NCBI RefSeq assembly: GCF_000382365.1
Contig: NZ_KB908229.1
Coordinates: forward strand, 1 to 64,000
Length of the DNA: 64,000 bases
From: Pannonibacter phragmitetus DSM 14782
GTDB taxonomy: Bacteria > Pseudomonadota > Alphaproteobacteria > Rhizobiales > Stappiaceae
Reading direction: 5' to 3'
The notes under the pieces are model-generated. The model did no database searches. It was not told the origin of the DNA and saw only the letters and a program-made list of their open reading frames with translations. Shown here one piece after another: positions 45,208-53,044 of this stretch (position 1 is its first letter; each line of letters begins with the position of its first letter). The translations under genes and the position numbers were made by a program.

Positions 45208-47937
45208 TCATGCAGGGTGGGCGGCACGGGGCGCCGCACGGCGTGTTTCGATGGCGTGCAGCAGCCCGCCGGGCCGGGTGTAGGCGGCCCAGGTGATGAC
45301 GAGGCAGATCACGTAGAAGGCGAGGAAGCCCCAGAGCGCGGCCACCGGGCCGCCGGTCATCTCGATGGAGGTGCCATAGGCCTTGGGGATGAAGAAGGCG
45401 CCATAGGCCGCAACCGCACTGGTGAAGGCGATGATGGCAGCGCTTTCCCGCTCCACCTGACGGCGGCGGCTCGCCTCATCCAGTTCCGGCATCAGCCGGG
45501 GGATTTCCGAGGCCATGATCGCCGGGATCATCTGGAAGGTGGAGGCATTGCCGACACCGGTGAGGAAGAACAGCGCCATGAAGCAGGCGAAGAAGCCCAT
45601 GAAGCTGCCGCCTTCACCGCCTTGCGGCAGGAAGCTGATCACCCCGAAGACGGCGATGATCATGCCCGCGAAGGTCCACAGCGTCACCCGCCCGCCGCCG
45701 AAGCGGTCGCTGATCCAGCCCGTACCGGCGCGGCTGAGCGCACCGACGAGCGGCCCGAGGAAGACGAACTGCAGCGCATTCACATCCGGGAACTGCAGCT
45801 TGGTCAGCAGCGGGAAGCCCGCCGAATAGCCGATGAAGCTGCCGAAGGTGCCGGTGTAGAGGATGCACATCAGCCAGTTGTGCTTGCGCGAGAAGATGAT
45901 GGCCTGTTCGCGGAAGCTCGCCTTGGCATCGGCAATGTCGTTCATGCAAAGCCAGGCCAGGGCGGTGGCTGCCAGAATGAAGGGCACCCAGATGAAACCG
46001 GCGTTCTGCATGAACAGCTGCGTGCCGTCGCTCAGGGTCTGCGGCGCCCCGCCAAGGACACCGAAGACACCCGTGGTGATGACGGCCGGCACCAGGAACT
46101 GCATGACCGACACACCGAGATTACCGAGCCCGGCATTCAGGGCCAGCGCGTTGCCCTTCTCCGCCTTGGGGAAGAAGAAGGCGATGTTGGCCATGGAGGA
46201 GGCGAAGTTGCCGCCGCCGAAGCCGCACAGCAGCGCCAGCACCAGGAAGATCAGGTAAGGCGTCGAGGGGTCCTGCACCGCATAGCCGATGCCCATGGCC
46301 GGCAGCAGCAGCGAGGCAGTGGAAAGTGCCGTCCAAAGCCGTCCGCCGAAGATCGGCACCATGAAGCTGTAGAAGATCCGCAGCGTCGCGCCCGACAGGC
46401 CCGGCAGGGCCGCCAGCCAGAACAGCTGCGAGGGCGTGAAGTTGAAGCCGATGGCCGGAAGCCGGGCAACCACGACGGACCACACCATCCAGACCGAGAA
46501 GGCCAGCAGCAGCGCGGGGATCGAGATCCACAGGTTGCGGCGGGCAACCGCCCTGCCCTTTTCCTGCCAGAACTGCGGGTCTTCCGGCCGCCAGTCGTCC
46601 AGCACCTTCTTCATGACTGTGCGGCCCGGCTGGTGGATTTCCTGCATTTCCGGCAGGGCGGGCAGCTTGTCGAGTTCGGCCCCGTGGGCAGCGCGTTCCA
46701 TCTGGCGGATCGACATGTGCATCCAGCCAAGCGACACGGCCACCAGCAGGAAGAGAAGCGCGAAGCAGCTGGTGTAGATGCCCGTGACATCGAGCAGTGC
46801 GCCGAAGGTGATCGGCAGGATGAAGCCACCGAGGCCGCCGATCATGCCGACCAGACCGCCGACTGCGCCCACATGCTGCGGATAATAGACCGGGATGTGC
46901 TTGAACACCGCCGCCTTGCCGAGGCTCATGAAGAAGCCGAGGACAAACATGGTGATGACGAAGGGCCACAGGTCCATCTGGGTGGAGAAGGTGATCAGCC
47001 CGTCCTTGCCGCGAATGACGTAGTCCGTTGGCGGATAGGACAGCATGAACAGGAGGACCAGCGAGAAGCCGAAGGTCCAGTACATCACCGACCGTGCGCC
47101 GAAGCGGTCCGACAGGTGCCCGCCATAGGCGCGGAACAGGGAGGCGGACAGGGAGAAGGCCGCAGCCGCCATGCCGGCCGTCTTCACATCCACGCCATAG
47201 ACGGAGATGAGGTAGTGCGGCATCCACAGGGCCAGCCCGACGAAGGCGCCGAAGACGAAGAAATAGTAGAGCGAGAAGCGCCAGACCTGCAGGTTCTTCA
47301 GAGGCGCAAACTGCTCGGCAAGGGACGGTGCCTTCACACCGGACTTGCGGCGCGCCACCAGCTGCGGGTCATCTTCCGCCAGCAGATAGAAGGCGATGCC
47401 CATGAGCGCCAGACCTGCCGCCCACACATGGGCAACACCCTGCCAGCCATAGGCCACCATGACGAAGGGCGCGATGAACTTGGTGACCGCCGCACCCACA
47501 TTGCCCGCACCGAAAATGCCAAGCGCCGTGCCCTGATGGCCCGCATCATACCAGCGCGAGACATAGGCAACGCCGATGATGAAGGAGCCCCCGGCAAGGC
47601 CGATGCCGAGCGCGGCCAGCAGATACATCGGATAGGTGCTGGCGAAGGTCAGGATCCAGGTGGCCGCTGCCGTCAGCAGCATCTGGGCGGAAAACACCAG
47701 CCGTCCGCCGAACCTCTCGGTCCAGACACCCAGAAACAGGCGCGTCACCGAGCCGGTGAGGATCGGCGTCGCCACGAGCAGCCCGAACTGGAACTCGGAC
47801 AGGCCCAGCTCTTCCTTGATGGCAACACCGATGATGGAAAAGATCGTCCAGACCGCAAAGCAGGCCGTGAAGGCGATGGTACTGAGTGCAAGCGCACGAT
47901 TCTGCGCCCCACTCGTTACGGAGGGGGATGTAATCAC
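45208..47937 (-). CDS. narK: fused nitrate/nitrite transporter NarK1-NarK2
   Basis: A 909-residue fusion of two complete MFS transporters of 12 helices each. The first half (to about residue 430) resembles NarK1 nitrate/H+ symporters, the second (from about 465) NarK2 nitrate/nitrite antiporters; a charged linker lies between them. Nitrate-signature Gly-rich helices are GAGNVGAAVTKFIAPF in the first half and GLGNLGVSVMQFLVP in the second. Such fusions are known in Paracoccus. The start is placed at GTG 47937 because GGGAG lies 8 bases upstream; an ATG at 47961 lacks a ribosome site. Confidence 0.93.
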   Translation of the reverse strand: MITSPSVTSGAQNRALALSTIAFTACFAVWTIFSIIGVAIKEELGLSEFQFGLLVATPILTGSVTRLFLGVWTERFGGRLVFSAQMLLTAAATWILTFASTYPMYLLAALGIGLAGGSFIIGVAYVSRWYDAGHQGTALGIFGAGNVGAAVTKFIAPFVMVAYGWQGVAHVWAAGLALMGIAFYLLAEDDPQLVARRKSGVKAPSLAEQFAPLKNLQVWRFSLYYFFVFGAFVGLALWMPHYLISVYGVDVKTAGMAAAAFSLSASLFRAYGGHLSDRFGARSVMYWTFGFSLVLLFMLSYPPTDYVIRGKDGLITFSTQMDLWPFVITMFVLGFFMSLGKAAVFKHIPVYYPQHVGAVGGLVGMIGGLGGFILPITFGALLDVTGIYTSCFALLFLLVAVSLGWMHMSIRQMERAAHGAELDKLPALPEMQEIHQPGRTVMKKVLDDWRPEDPQFWQEKGRAVARRNLWISIPALLLAFSVWMVWSVVVARLPAIGFNFTPSQLFWLAALPGLSGATLRIFYSFMVPIFGGRLWTALSTASLLLPAMGIGYAVQDPSTPYLIFLVLALLCGFGGGNFASSMANIAFFFPKAEKGNALALNAGLGNLGVSVMQFLVPAVITTGVFGVLGGAPQTLSDGTQLFMQNAGFIWVPFILAATALAWLCMNDIADAKASFREQAIIFSRKHNWLMCILYTGTFGSFIGYSAGFPLLTKLQFPDVNALQFVFLGPLVGALSRAGTGWISDRFGGGRVTLWTFAGMIIAVFGVISFLPQGGEGGSFMGFFACFMALFFLTGVGNASTFQMIPAIMASEIPRLMPELDEASRRRQVERESAAIIAFTSAVAAYGAFFIPKAYGTSIEMTGGPVAALWGFLAFYVICLVITWAAYTRPGGLLHAIETRRAAPRAAHPA

Positions 47938-48014
47938 AGGAAACTCTCCCGGTTCCAGCATCTATTCGCGTCGCGATGCCGATGGGAGACTGCCAATGAC
48001 TGCAGACCATAAAC

Positions 48015-48028
48015 TTGACCTGCATCAA
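48015..48028 (-). promoter_or_regulatory. FNR/NarR-type box of the narK operon
   Basis: TTGAC-CTGC-ATCAA, centred 60 bases upstream of the narK ATG alternative and 84 bases upstream of the GTG start. A class II promoter would begin at about 47980, leaving a leader with the ribosome site before the GTG. Confidence 0.78.
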
Positions 48029-48128
48029 AACAAACCAGAAGCAGATCGAAATAAATCTAAACAAGAAACTATCACTACATGCGATTGACGATTTATTACA
48101 GTTCAAAAATTATAGTTCGACAGAAGGA

Positions 48129-48142
48129 TTGACAATTATCAA
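48129..48142 (+). promoter_or_regulatory. FNR/NarR-type box upstream of narR
   Basis: TTGAC-AATT-ATCAA, centred 46 bases before the narR start. It also contains a perfect -35 hexamer TTGACA (48129-48134), with CACTAT 17 bases on as a poor -10. Binding could therefore repress narR or, at another start site, activate it. Confidence 0.72.
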
Positions 48143-48181
48143 TCAATAGAACACTATTTGCGAAGGAAATAGAGGCGCGAC

Positions 48182-48880
48182 ATGAAAACAGCCTATCTGG
48201 ACGAAATCCGGCAGCTCGACCTGTTCCACAGCATGCAGGACGAGAATTTCGAAGCTGTCATGCGTGGCGCCTATGTGCAGTCCTTCCCGCCTCTGGTGGA
48301 TCTGATCCATGAAGGCGACAGCAGCGATTTTCTGCATGTCATCATTGACGGCAGCGTCGAGCTTTACGCCACCTGGTCCGGCAAGGAGACGACAATCAGC
48401 ATCGTGCGGCCGGTCTCAACCTTCATCCTGGCAGCCACCATCCGCAACGCGCCTTATCTGATGTCGGCGAAAACCCTTGAGCGCTCACGCATTGTCATGC
48501 TGCCTTCCGAGGACGTGCGCCGCATATTTGATGCCGACAGCGGTTTCGCCCGTGCGGTCGTGCGTGAGCTTGCAACCTGCTACCGGGCCTCGATCAAGCA
48601 CACCAAGACGCTGAAACTGCGCACCTCGCTGGAGCGGCTTGCCAATTACATTCTGCAGGAAAGTGCCGCCCGCAACGGGGCCGATGCCTATGTGCTTGAC
48701 CTGGAGAAGCGGAAACTTGCGTCTCTTCTGGGCATGACCCCCGAGAATATGTCCCGTGCCATCAAAGCCCTGTCACCCTATGGCGTCCATATCGACGGCA
48801 GCCGCGTGGTGATCGAGAAGCGGGCGGAGCTGGAGCGCTTTGCAAGGCCCGCGCCCCTCATCGACGATCCATCGTCCTGA
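48182..48880 (+). CDS. narR: NarR-like Crp/Fnr-family regulator (no iron-sulfur Cys cluster)
   Basis: A 232-residue regulator with an N-terminal cyclic-nucleotide-type barrel (about residues 15-130), a dimer helix and a C-terminal helix-turn-helix LEKRKLASLLGMTPENMSRAIKAL carrying the E-x2-S-R contact residues for TTGAT-type sites. The N-terminal Cys group of FNR is absent, as in NarR and DNR/NNR proteins. Position divergent from narK matches Paracoccus narR, which activates narKGHJI in response to nitrate/nitrite. GAGGCG precedes the start. Confidence 0.82.
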   Translation: MKTAYLDEIRQLDLFHSMQDENFEAVMRGAYVQSFPPLVDLIHEGDSSDFLHVIIDGSVELYATWSGKETTISIVRPVSTFILAATIRNAPYLMSAKTLERSRIVMLPSEDVRRIFDADSGFARAVVRELATCYRASIKHTKTLKLRTSLERLANYILQESAARNGADAYVLDLEKRKLASLLGMTPENMSRAIKALSPYGVHIDGSRVVIEKRAELERFARPAPLIDDPSS

Positions 48881-48904
48881 GGCAGCCGGGGACTGCAGCC
48901 TCGT

Positions 48905-49600
48905 TTACCCCAGAAAATGGGCATGCAGCGGATCAACGCCTAACAGAACGGGATGCAGCAGCAGCATCAGGTAAAGCAGCGCGACGGCCACACAGCCTCT
49001 CAGCACCGTTTCCCGCAGCGGCAGAAGGCAAGCCGGCAAAGGCCTTGCGGCAACGGCTGAGTCAAGCTCCTGCCAGCGCCCGCCCATCTGCCGCTGTTTG
49101 CGCCGGTTCAGCATGCGCATTCCCAGAAACGAGAACGCAAGGAAACTGCCGAACATCAGCACATGCGCGGCGTTGCCCTTGGCCGCGAGATGCGCAAGCG
49201 ACCAGAGCGCCAGCGCCACCAGCAGCGGATGGCGCGTCAAACGCACGATGCCCGGCCGGGCGGGATCAAATTGCCCGTTGTTCATGCCCCCGAAGGAAAA
49301 CGGATTTGGGCGCCCGAGCGCCAGAGACGAGATCAGGAATGCAGCCATCATCAGGGCAAGTGCGAAATAGGCGAGAGCGGGAACCGTATCCCAGAGATGC
49401 ACATAAGGTGCACGGCCGGCGGCGCCAATCACCCATGCCAGCAGCAGCAGGGAGAGGACCGAGTAAGCCAGTGTGAAGCCGCGCGGCCCCAGTGTTGCGG
49501 CACATGTTGAGCGGACCACCGGAATGGTTGGTATCCGGTGTGCGAGCAGGAACACCATGAAGGCAAGAATGAACTCGCCGGCGCCAAGAACAGCACTCAT
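48905..49600 (-). CDS. nnrU: NnrU family membrane protein
   Basis: A 231-residue inner-membrane protein with six or seven helices. The NnrU pattern appears as FMVFLLAHRIPTIP, GRPNPFSFGG and RPGIVRLTRHPLLVALALWSLAHLAAKGNAAHVLMFGSFLAFSFLGMRMLNRRKQRQMGGRW. NnrU is required for nitrite and NO metabolism in Rhodobacter, function unsettled; it is related to isoprenylcysteine methyltransferase-like and NnuR/MddA-type proteins. It overlaps ubiX by ATGA in an FNR-box-controlled operon. Confidence 0.85.
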   Translation of the reverse strand: MSAVLGAGEFILAFMVFLLAHRIPTIPVVRSTCAATLGPRGFTLAYSVLSLLLLAWVIGAAGRAPYVHLWDTVPALAYFALALMMAAFLISSLALGRPNPFSFGGMNNGQFDPARPGIVRLTRHPLLVALALWSLAHLAAKGNAAHVLMFGSFLAFSFLGMRMLNRRKQRQMGGRWQELDSAVAARPLPACLLPLRETVLRGCVAVALLYLMLLLHPVLLGVDPLHAHFLG

Positions 49601-50226
49601 TCCCCAGTCCTCCGCAGACCGCCAGCGCCAGCGGCCCTGACCTGATCATGTGTAGGCCGCATCTCCGCCCCCGCCCACGCCGCCGCACGCGGCGGGCCGA
49701 GGCGCAGGAGATCGATGGCGCGGGCGGCAATCTGGGCGGTCACCTCGTCAAGACCTGCCGGACGCAGATAGAAGGCCGGAACCGGCGGCAGGATGATGCC
49801 GCCCATTTCGGTGACCAGCGTCATGTTACGCAGATGGGCGAGCGTGAGCGGGGCTTCGCGCGCCAGCAGCACCAGCGGGCGGCGCTCCTTCAGCTGCACC
49901 GAGGCCGCACGCACCAGCAGATTGTCATCCAGCCCATGGGCAATGGCCGCAAGGCTGCGCATGGAACAGGGCGCCACGATCATGCCGTCCACGGGAAAGG
50001 AACCGGAGGCAATGCGCGCACCCACATCGTCCGCCGGATGATGGCAGGCAGCAAGCGCGGAGAGACTTTCCAATGCCCCTGCCCCGCATTCCAGCATCAG
50101 CGTGCGCTCTGCTGCCGGGCTTGTCACCAGATCAAAGCGGATGGACCGGGCTGTGAGTTCCCGCGCCGCCGCCAGAGCCAGCGCCGCGCCAGATGCCCCC
50201 GAGACGCCCAGAACAACGTGTCTCAT
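49597..50226 (-). CDS. ubiX: UbiX-family flavin prenyltransferase
   Basis: A 209-residue flavoprotein that makes prenylated FMN, the cofactor of UbiD. The FMN motif VVLGVSGASGAALALAAARELT is at the start, followed by IVAPCSMRSLAAIAHGLDDNLLVRAASVQLKERRPLVLLAREAPLTLAHLRNM and the later PPVPAFYLRPAGLDE, all typical of UbiX. It overlaps ubiD by ATGA, so cofactor supply and decarboxylase are co-translated. Confidence 0.92.
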   Translation of the reverse strand: MRHVVLGVSGASGAALALAAARELTARSIRFDLVTSPAAERTLMLECGAGALESLSALAACHHPADDVGARIASGSFPVDGMIVAPCSMRSLAAIAHGLDDNLLVRAASVQLKERRPLVLLAREAPLTLAHLRNMTLVTEMGGIILPPVPAFYLRPAGLDEVTAQIAARAIDLLRLGPPRAAAWAGAEMRPTHDQVRAAGAGGLRRTGE

Positions 50227-51728
50227 GACAGGCCCTCCGCCGCCAGAATGCGCTGCGCAGCGGCCTCGGCGGCAGCGCTCAGCTTCATGACCTTGCCGAA
50301 GGGGCGCTGGGTTTCCGCGCCAAGCTTCACCGTCGCATCAAGGCCGATCTTGCCCGCCAGCCCATCGAGGGGCGAGGCAAAGTCGAGGTAATCCATCGGC
50401 GTGCGGTCGAGGATCATGCTGTCGCGGGCGGGGTCATAGCGGGTGGCGAGCGCCCAGGCGATGTCATCCCAATTGCGCGGATCGATATCCTCATCCACCA
50501 CCACGACCATCTTGGTGTAGCTGAATTGCGGCAGCATACCCCACAAGGCCATCATCACCCGCCGCGCCTGCCCCGGATAGCGCTTGGCGATACTGACCAC
50601 AGCCATGCGGTAGGAGCAGGCAGCCGGCGGCAGCCACAGATCGCGCACCTCCGGGATCTGCTGGCGGATGACCGGCAGGGCCAGATCATTGAAGACCTCG
50701 CCGATGACCGAGGGCTCATCCGGCGGGCGGCCGGTCCAGGTGGAGAGATACAGCGGATCGCGCCGGTGAGTGATCGCGCTGACCGTCAGAACGGGGAAAG
50801 GCTCGACCGAATTGTAGTAACCCGTGTGATCGCCGAACGGGCCTTCAGGCGCCGTGTCACCCGGCTGCACCCAGCCTTCGATGATGATCTCCGCATCCGC
50901 GGGAACCAGCATGGGAATGGTGCGGGCTGGCACAAGACGGGTGCGCGCTCCGCGCAGAACCCCGGAAAAAGCGAGTTCCGAAACGGTTTCCGGCAGGGGC
51001 AAGGCAGCCCCCAGCAACAGCGCGGGATCGGCGCCCAGCACGACCGCCACCGGCATCGGCTTGCCGCGCCCGGCATCAGCGTTCATGTAGCTGCGGTGAT
51101 GGGCAGCACCGCCGCGATGGGCGAGCCAGCGCAGGATCATCCTGCCGCTGTCCAGCACCTGCGCCCGGTACACCCCGGCATTATAGGCGGCCGTATCCGT
51201 CAGCGCAGAACCTTCCGGCCGGGTCAGAACCACCGGCCAGGTCACCAGCGGCCCGCCGTCTTCCGGCCAGCAGGTCTGCACGGGCAAAAGCGAAAGATCA
51301 GGCTCTTTCATCACCTCGTCCTGCACCGGCGCCCGGCTGGTCAGCCTCGGCCGGTTGCGCAGGGCAGCGGCCAGTTGCGGCCAGCGCGAGAGCGCGTCCC
51401 GCACCCCGTCCGGCGGCACCGGATTGCGCAGGGCCGCCAGAAACTGGCCCAGCGCCGGAATATCCGTAAGCCCCACGCCCAGCCCTGCCGCCACCCGCTC
51501 CCGCGTGCCGAAGAGATTGGTGACAACAGGCAACGGACTGATCCGCCCGTCTGCATGCATCGGCGCATCGAATTGCAGCACAGGCCCGCCCTTCAGCAGC
51601 ACCTGCCGGTGCACCGCCGTCATTTCCTCGGCAAGCGCGACAGGCGAGGCAATGCGCCGGAACGTGCCCTCCCCGGCACACCAGCCTAGGAAGGAGCGGA
51701 GATCGGGAAAGGGAGGAAGCGTGCGCAT
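50223..51728 (-). CDS. ubiD: UbiD-family prenyl-FMN-dependent decarboxylase
   Basis: A 501-residue protein very close in layout and length to ubiquinone-pathway UbiD (497 in E. coli). NAGVYRAQVLDSGRMILRWLAHRGGAAHHR gives the Mn/prFMN site and EGPFGDHTGYYNSVEPFPVLTVSAITHRRDPLYLST the conserved Glu region. It would decarboxylate the 3-polyprenyl-4-hydroxybenzoate intermediate. A perfect FNR-type box 70 bases upstream implies induction without oxygen. The ribosome site before ATG 51728 is weak, but no better start exists. Confidence 0.9.
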   Translation of the reverse strand: MRTLPPFPDLRSFLGWCAGEGTFRRIASPVALAEEMTAVHRQVLLKGGPVLQFDAPMHADGRISPLPVVTNLFGTRERVAAGLGVGLTDIPALGQFLAALRNPVPPDGVRDALSRWPQLAAALRNRPRLTSRAPVQDEVMKEPDLSLLPVQTCWPEDGGPLVTWPVVLTRPEGSALTDTAAYNAGVYRAQVLDSGRMILRWLAHRGGAAHHRSYMNADAGRGKPMPVAVVLGADPALLLGAALPLPETVSELAFSGVLRGARTRLVPARTIPMLVPADAEIIIEGWVQPGDTAPEGPFGDHTGYYNSVEPFPVLTVSAITHRRDPLYLSTWTGRPPDEPSVIGEVFNDLALPVIRQQIPEVRDLWLPPAACSYRMAVVSIAKRYPGQARRVMMALWGMLPQFSYTKMVVVVDEDIDPRNWDDIAWALATRYDPARDSMILDRTPMDYLDFASPLDGLAGKIGLDATVKLGAETQRPFGKVMKLSAAAEAAAQRILAAEGLS

Positions 51729-51791
51729 GAGGGCCCGGGCAAAAGACGGCAAAAGACTGGCAAGGCTTAGCAGCCCTCCTGCCCCCGAAGG

Positions 51792-51805
51792 TTGATGCGC
51801 ATCAA
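51792..51805 (-). promoter_or_regulatory. perfect FNR-type box of the ubiD-ubiX-nnrU operon
   Basis: TTGAT-GCGC-ATCAA matches the FNR consensus at all ten positions. The centre is 70 bases before ubiD; a class II start would fall near 51757, giving a 29-base leader. Confidence 0.82.
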
Positions 51806-51822
51806 TCTGGCGGACGGGAAGT

Positions 51823-52356
51823 TCACGCCCCCTTGGGACGGAAGGCCGCGACCACATCCGGGTTGGTCTCGATGCGGGCCGCGCCGATGAGGTCAAGGCA
51901 ATAAGGAACAGCGGCAAAGATGGCATTGAGTGAGGTGGCGATGGCCGCAGGCTTGCCCGGCAGGGTGATGATGAGGCTGGCGCCGCGCGTCACGGCCTCC
52001 TGACGGGAGAGAATCGCGGTCGGCACTTCGGCAAGATTGGCCCGGCGCATGGTCTCGCCGAAGCCCGGCAGATGCCGTTCGGCAATGAGGCTGACGCCTT
52101 CCGGCGTCTGGTCGCGCGGCGCGGGGCCCGTTCCGCCGGTCACGAGAATGAGGTCGCAGCGCTCCACATCGCACAGCGCCTGCAGTGTCGTGGCCACGCT
52201 GTCCGCACCATCCGGAATGAGCCGGCACACCACTTCAAACGGCGGCAGCACCGCTTCCTTCAGCCAGTCGAAGATGGCCGGTCCGCTGAGGTCCTGATAG
52301 GTGCCCGCACTCGCCCGGTCGGAGACGGTGACAATGGCAATCTTAGGTAGGGGCAT
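51823..52356 (-). CDS. mog: molybdopterin adenylyltransferase (MogA/MoaB family)
   Basis: A 177-residue protein that adenylates molybdopterin before Mo insertion. Motifs: IAIVTVSDRASAGTYQDLSGP, DLILVTGGTGPAPRDQTPEG and LPGKPAAIATSLNAIF. It lies beside the denitrification genes and under an NnrR-type box shared with the divergent nor operon, so it probably raises cofactor supply for NarG. GAGGGA precedes the start. Confidence 0.9.
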   Translation of the reverse strand: MPLPKIAIVTVSDRASAGTYQDLSGPAIFDWLKEAVLPPFEVVCRLIPDGADSVATTLQALCDVERCDLILVTGGTGPAPRDQTPEGVSLIAERHLPGFGETMRRANLAEVPTAILSRQEAVTRGASLIITLPGKPAAIATSLNAIFAAVPYCLDLIGAARIETNPDVVAAFRPKGA

Positions 52357-52420
52357 GGGGTCTGTCCCTCTTGAAAATCATCTTCGGGAGAAGGCTTGGC
52401 ATTGCGGGCGAGTGGCCAGT

Positions 52421-52434
52421 TTGCGTCCGCGCAA
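52421..52434. promoter_or_regulatory. NnrR box between mog and norC (mog-proximal)
   Basis: TTGCG-TCCG-CGCAA, identical in both half-sites to the NnrR consensus. Its centre is 71 bases from the mog start, so a class II start for mog would be near 52386. It could also assist norC from a distance. Confidence 0.75.
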
Positions 52435-52465
52435 ACGGATATGCAACCTGCAAGGACGCTGAAGT

Positions 52466-52479
52466 TTGTTCCGCAACAA
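52466..52479 (+). promoter_or_regulatory. Crp/Fnr-type box upstream of norC
   Basis: TTGTT-CCGC-AACAA, a perfect pentamer dyad fitting TTG-N8-CAA but not the strict NnrR half-site. Its centre is 77 bases before norC, predicting a start near 52514 and a 36-base leader containing GGGAGACC. Confidence 0.6.
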
Positions 52480-52549
52480 CGTCCCACGCCCCCGAAGACC
52501 TTAGCTGTGAGCCCACCGCTGGCAATCGCCAACAACGGGAGACCACAGC

Positions 52550-53032
52550 ATGTCATCACCTCATGAACCGCACCGGCCACCGGCCGGGCGTTTCACGAAA
52601 TCGGCCGCACGCAACATCTTCTACGGCGGGTCGATCTTCTTCTTCCTTGTCTTCGCCGGGCTCACCGCCCAAAGCCACTGGCACATCGTCACCAAGTCCA
52701 CGGACGAGGCAACACTGACCGAGGGCGTCATCCGCGGCAAGCACGTGTGGGAAAAGCACGCCTGCGTCAACTGCCACTCGATCCTCGGCGAAGGCGCCTA
52801 TTTCGCGCCTGAAGTCGGCAACGTCTGGGTCCGCTATGGCGGCAAGGACGATCCGCAGGCCGCCCGCGAGGGGCTGATTGCCTGGATGCAGGCCCAGCCT
52901 TCCGGCATCGAGGGCCGCCGCCAGATGCCGCAGTTTCACCTGACAGATCAGGAACTGAACGACCTCGTCGATTTCCTCGAATGGACCAGCCGCATCGACA
53001 CACAGGGCTGGCCGCCCAATGACGCGGGCTGA
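52550..53032 (+). CDS. norC: NorC, cytochrome c subunit of nitric oxide reductase
   Basis: A 160-residue membrane-anchored cytochrome c. One helix at about residues 22-43 (NIFYGGSIFFFLVFAGLTAQ) precedes a periplasmic domain with haem motif CVNCH near residue 73 and the Met ligand in RRQMPQF. It feeds electrons to NorB. GGGAGACC lies upstream, norB follows 12 bases later. Confidence 0.96.
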   Translation: MSSPHEPHRPPAGRFTKSAARNIFYGGSIFFFLVFAGLTAQSHWHIVTKSTDEATLTEGVIRGKHVWEKHACVNCHSILGEGAYFAPEVGNVWVRYGGKDDPQAAREGLIAWMQAQPSGIEGRRQMPQFHLTDQELNDLVDFLEWTSRIDTQGWPPNDAG

Positions 53033-53044
53033 GGAGGGACAATC

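Noticed and set aside
41454-45296. Open frame of about 1280 codons antisense to narG
   Set aside because: Low-complexity His/Arg/Gly-rich product without motifs, exactly opposite a complete narG; a codon-bias artefact.
45133-48012. Open frame of about 959 codons antisense to narK
   Set aside because: Rich in charged residues with no fold-like pattern, opposite a complete transporter.
48075-48100. TTGACGATTTATTA near 48085 as a third FNR box in the narK-narR gap
   Set aside because: Only the first half-site matches; the second half keeps two or three bases of ATCAA.
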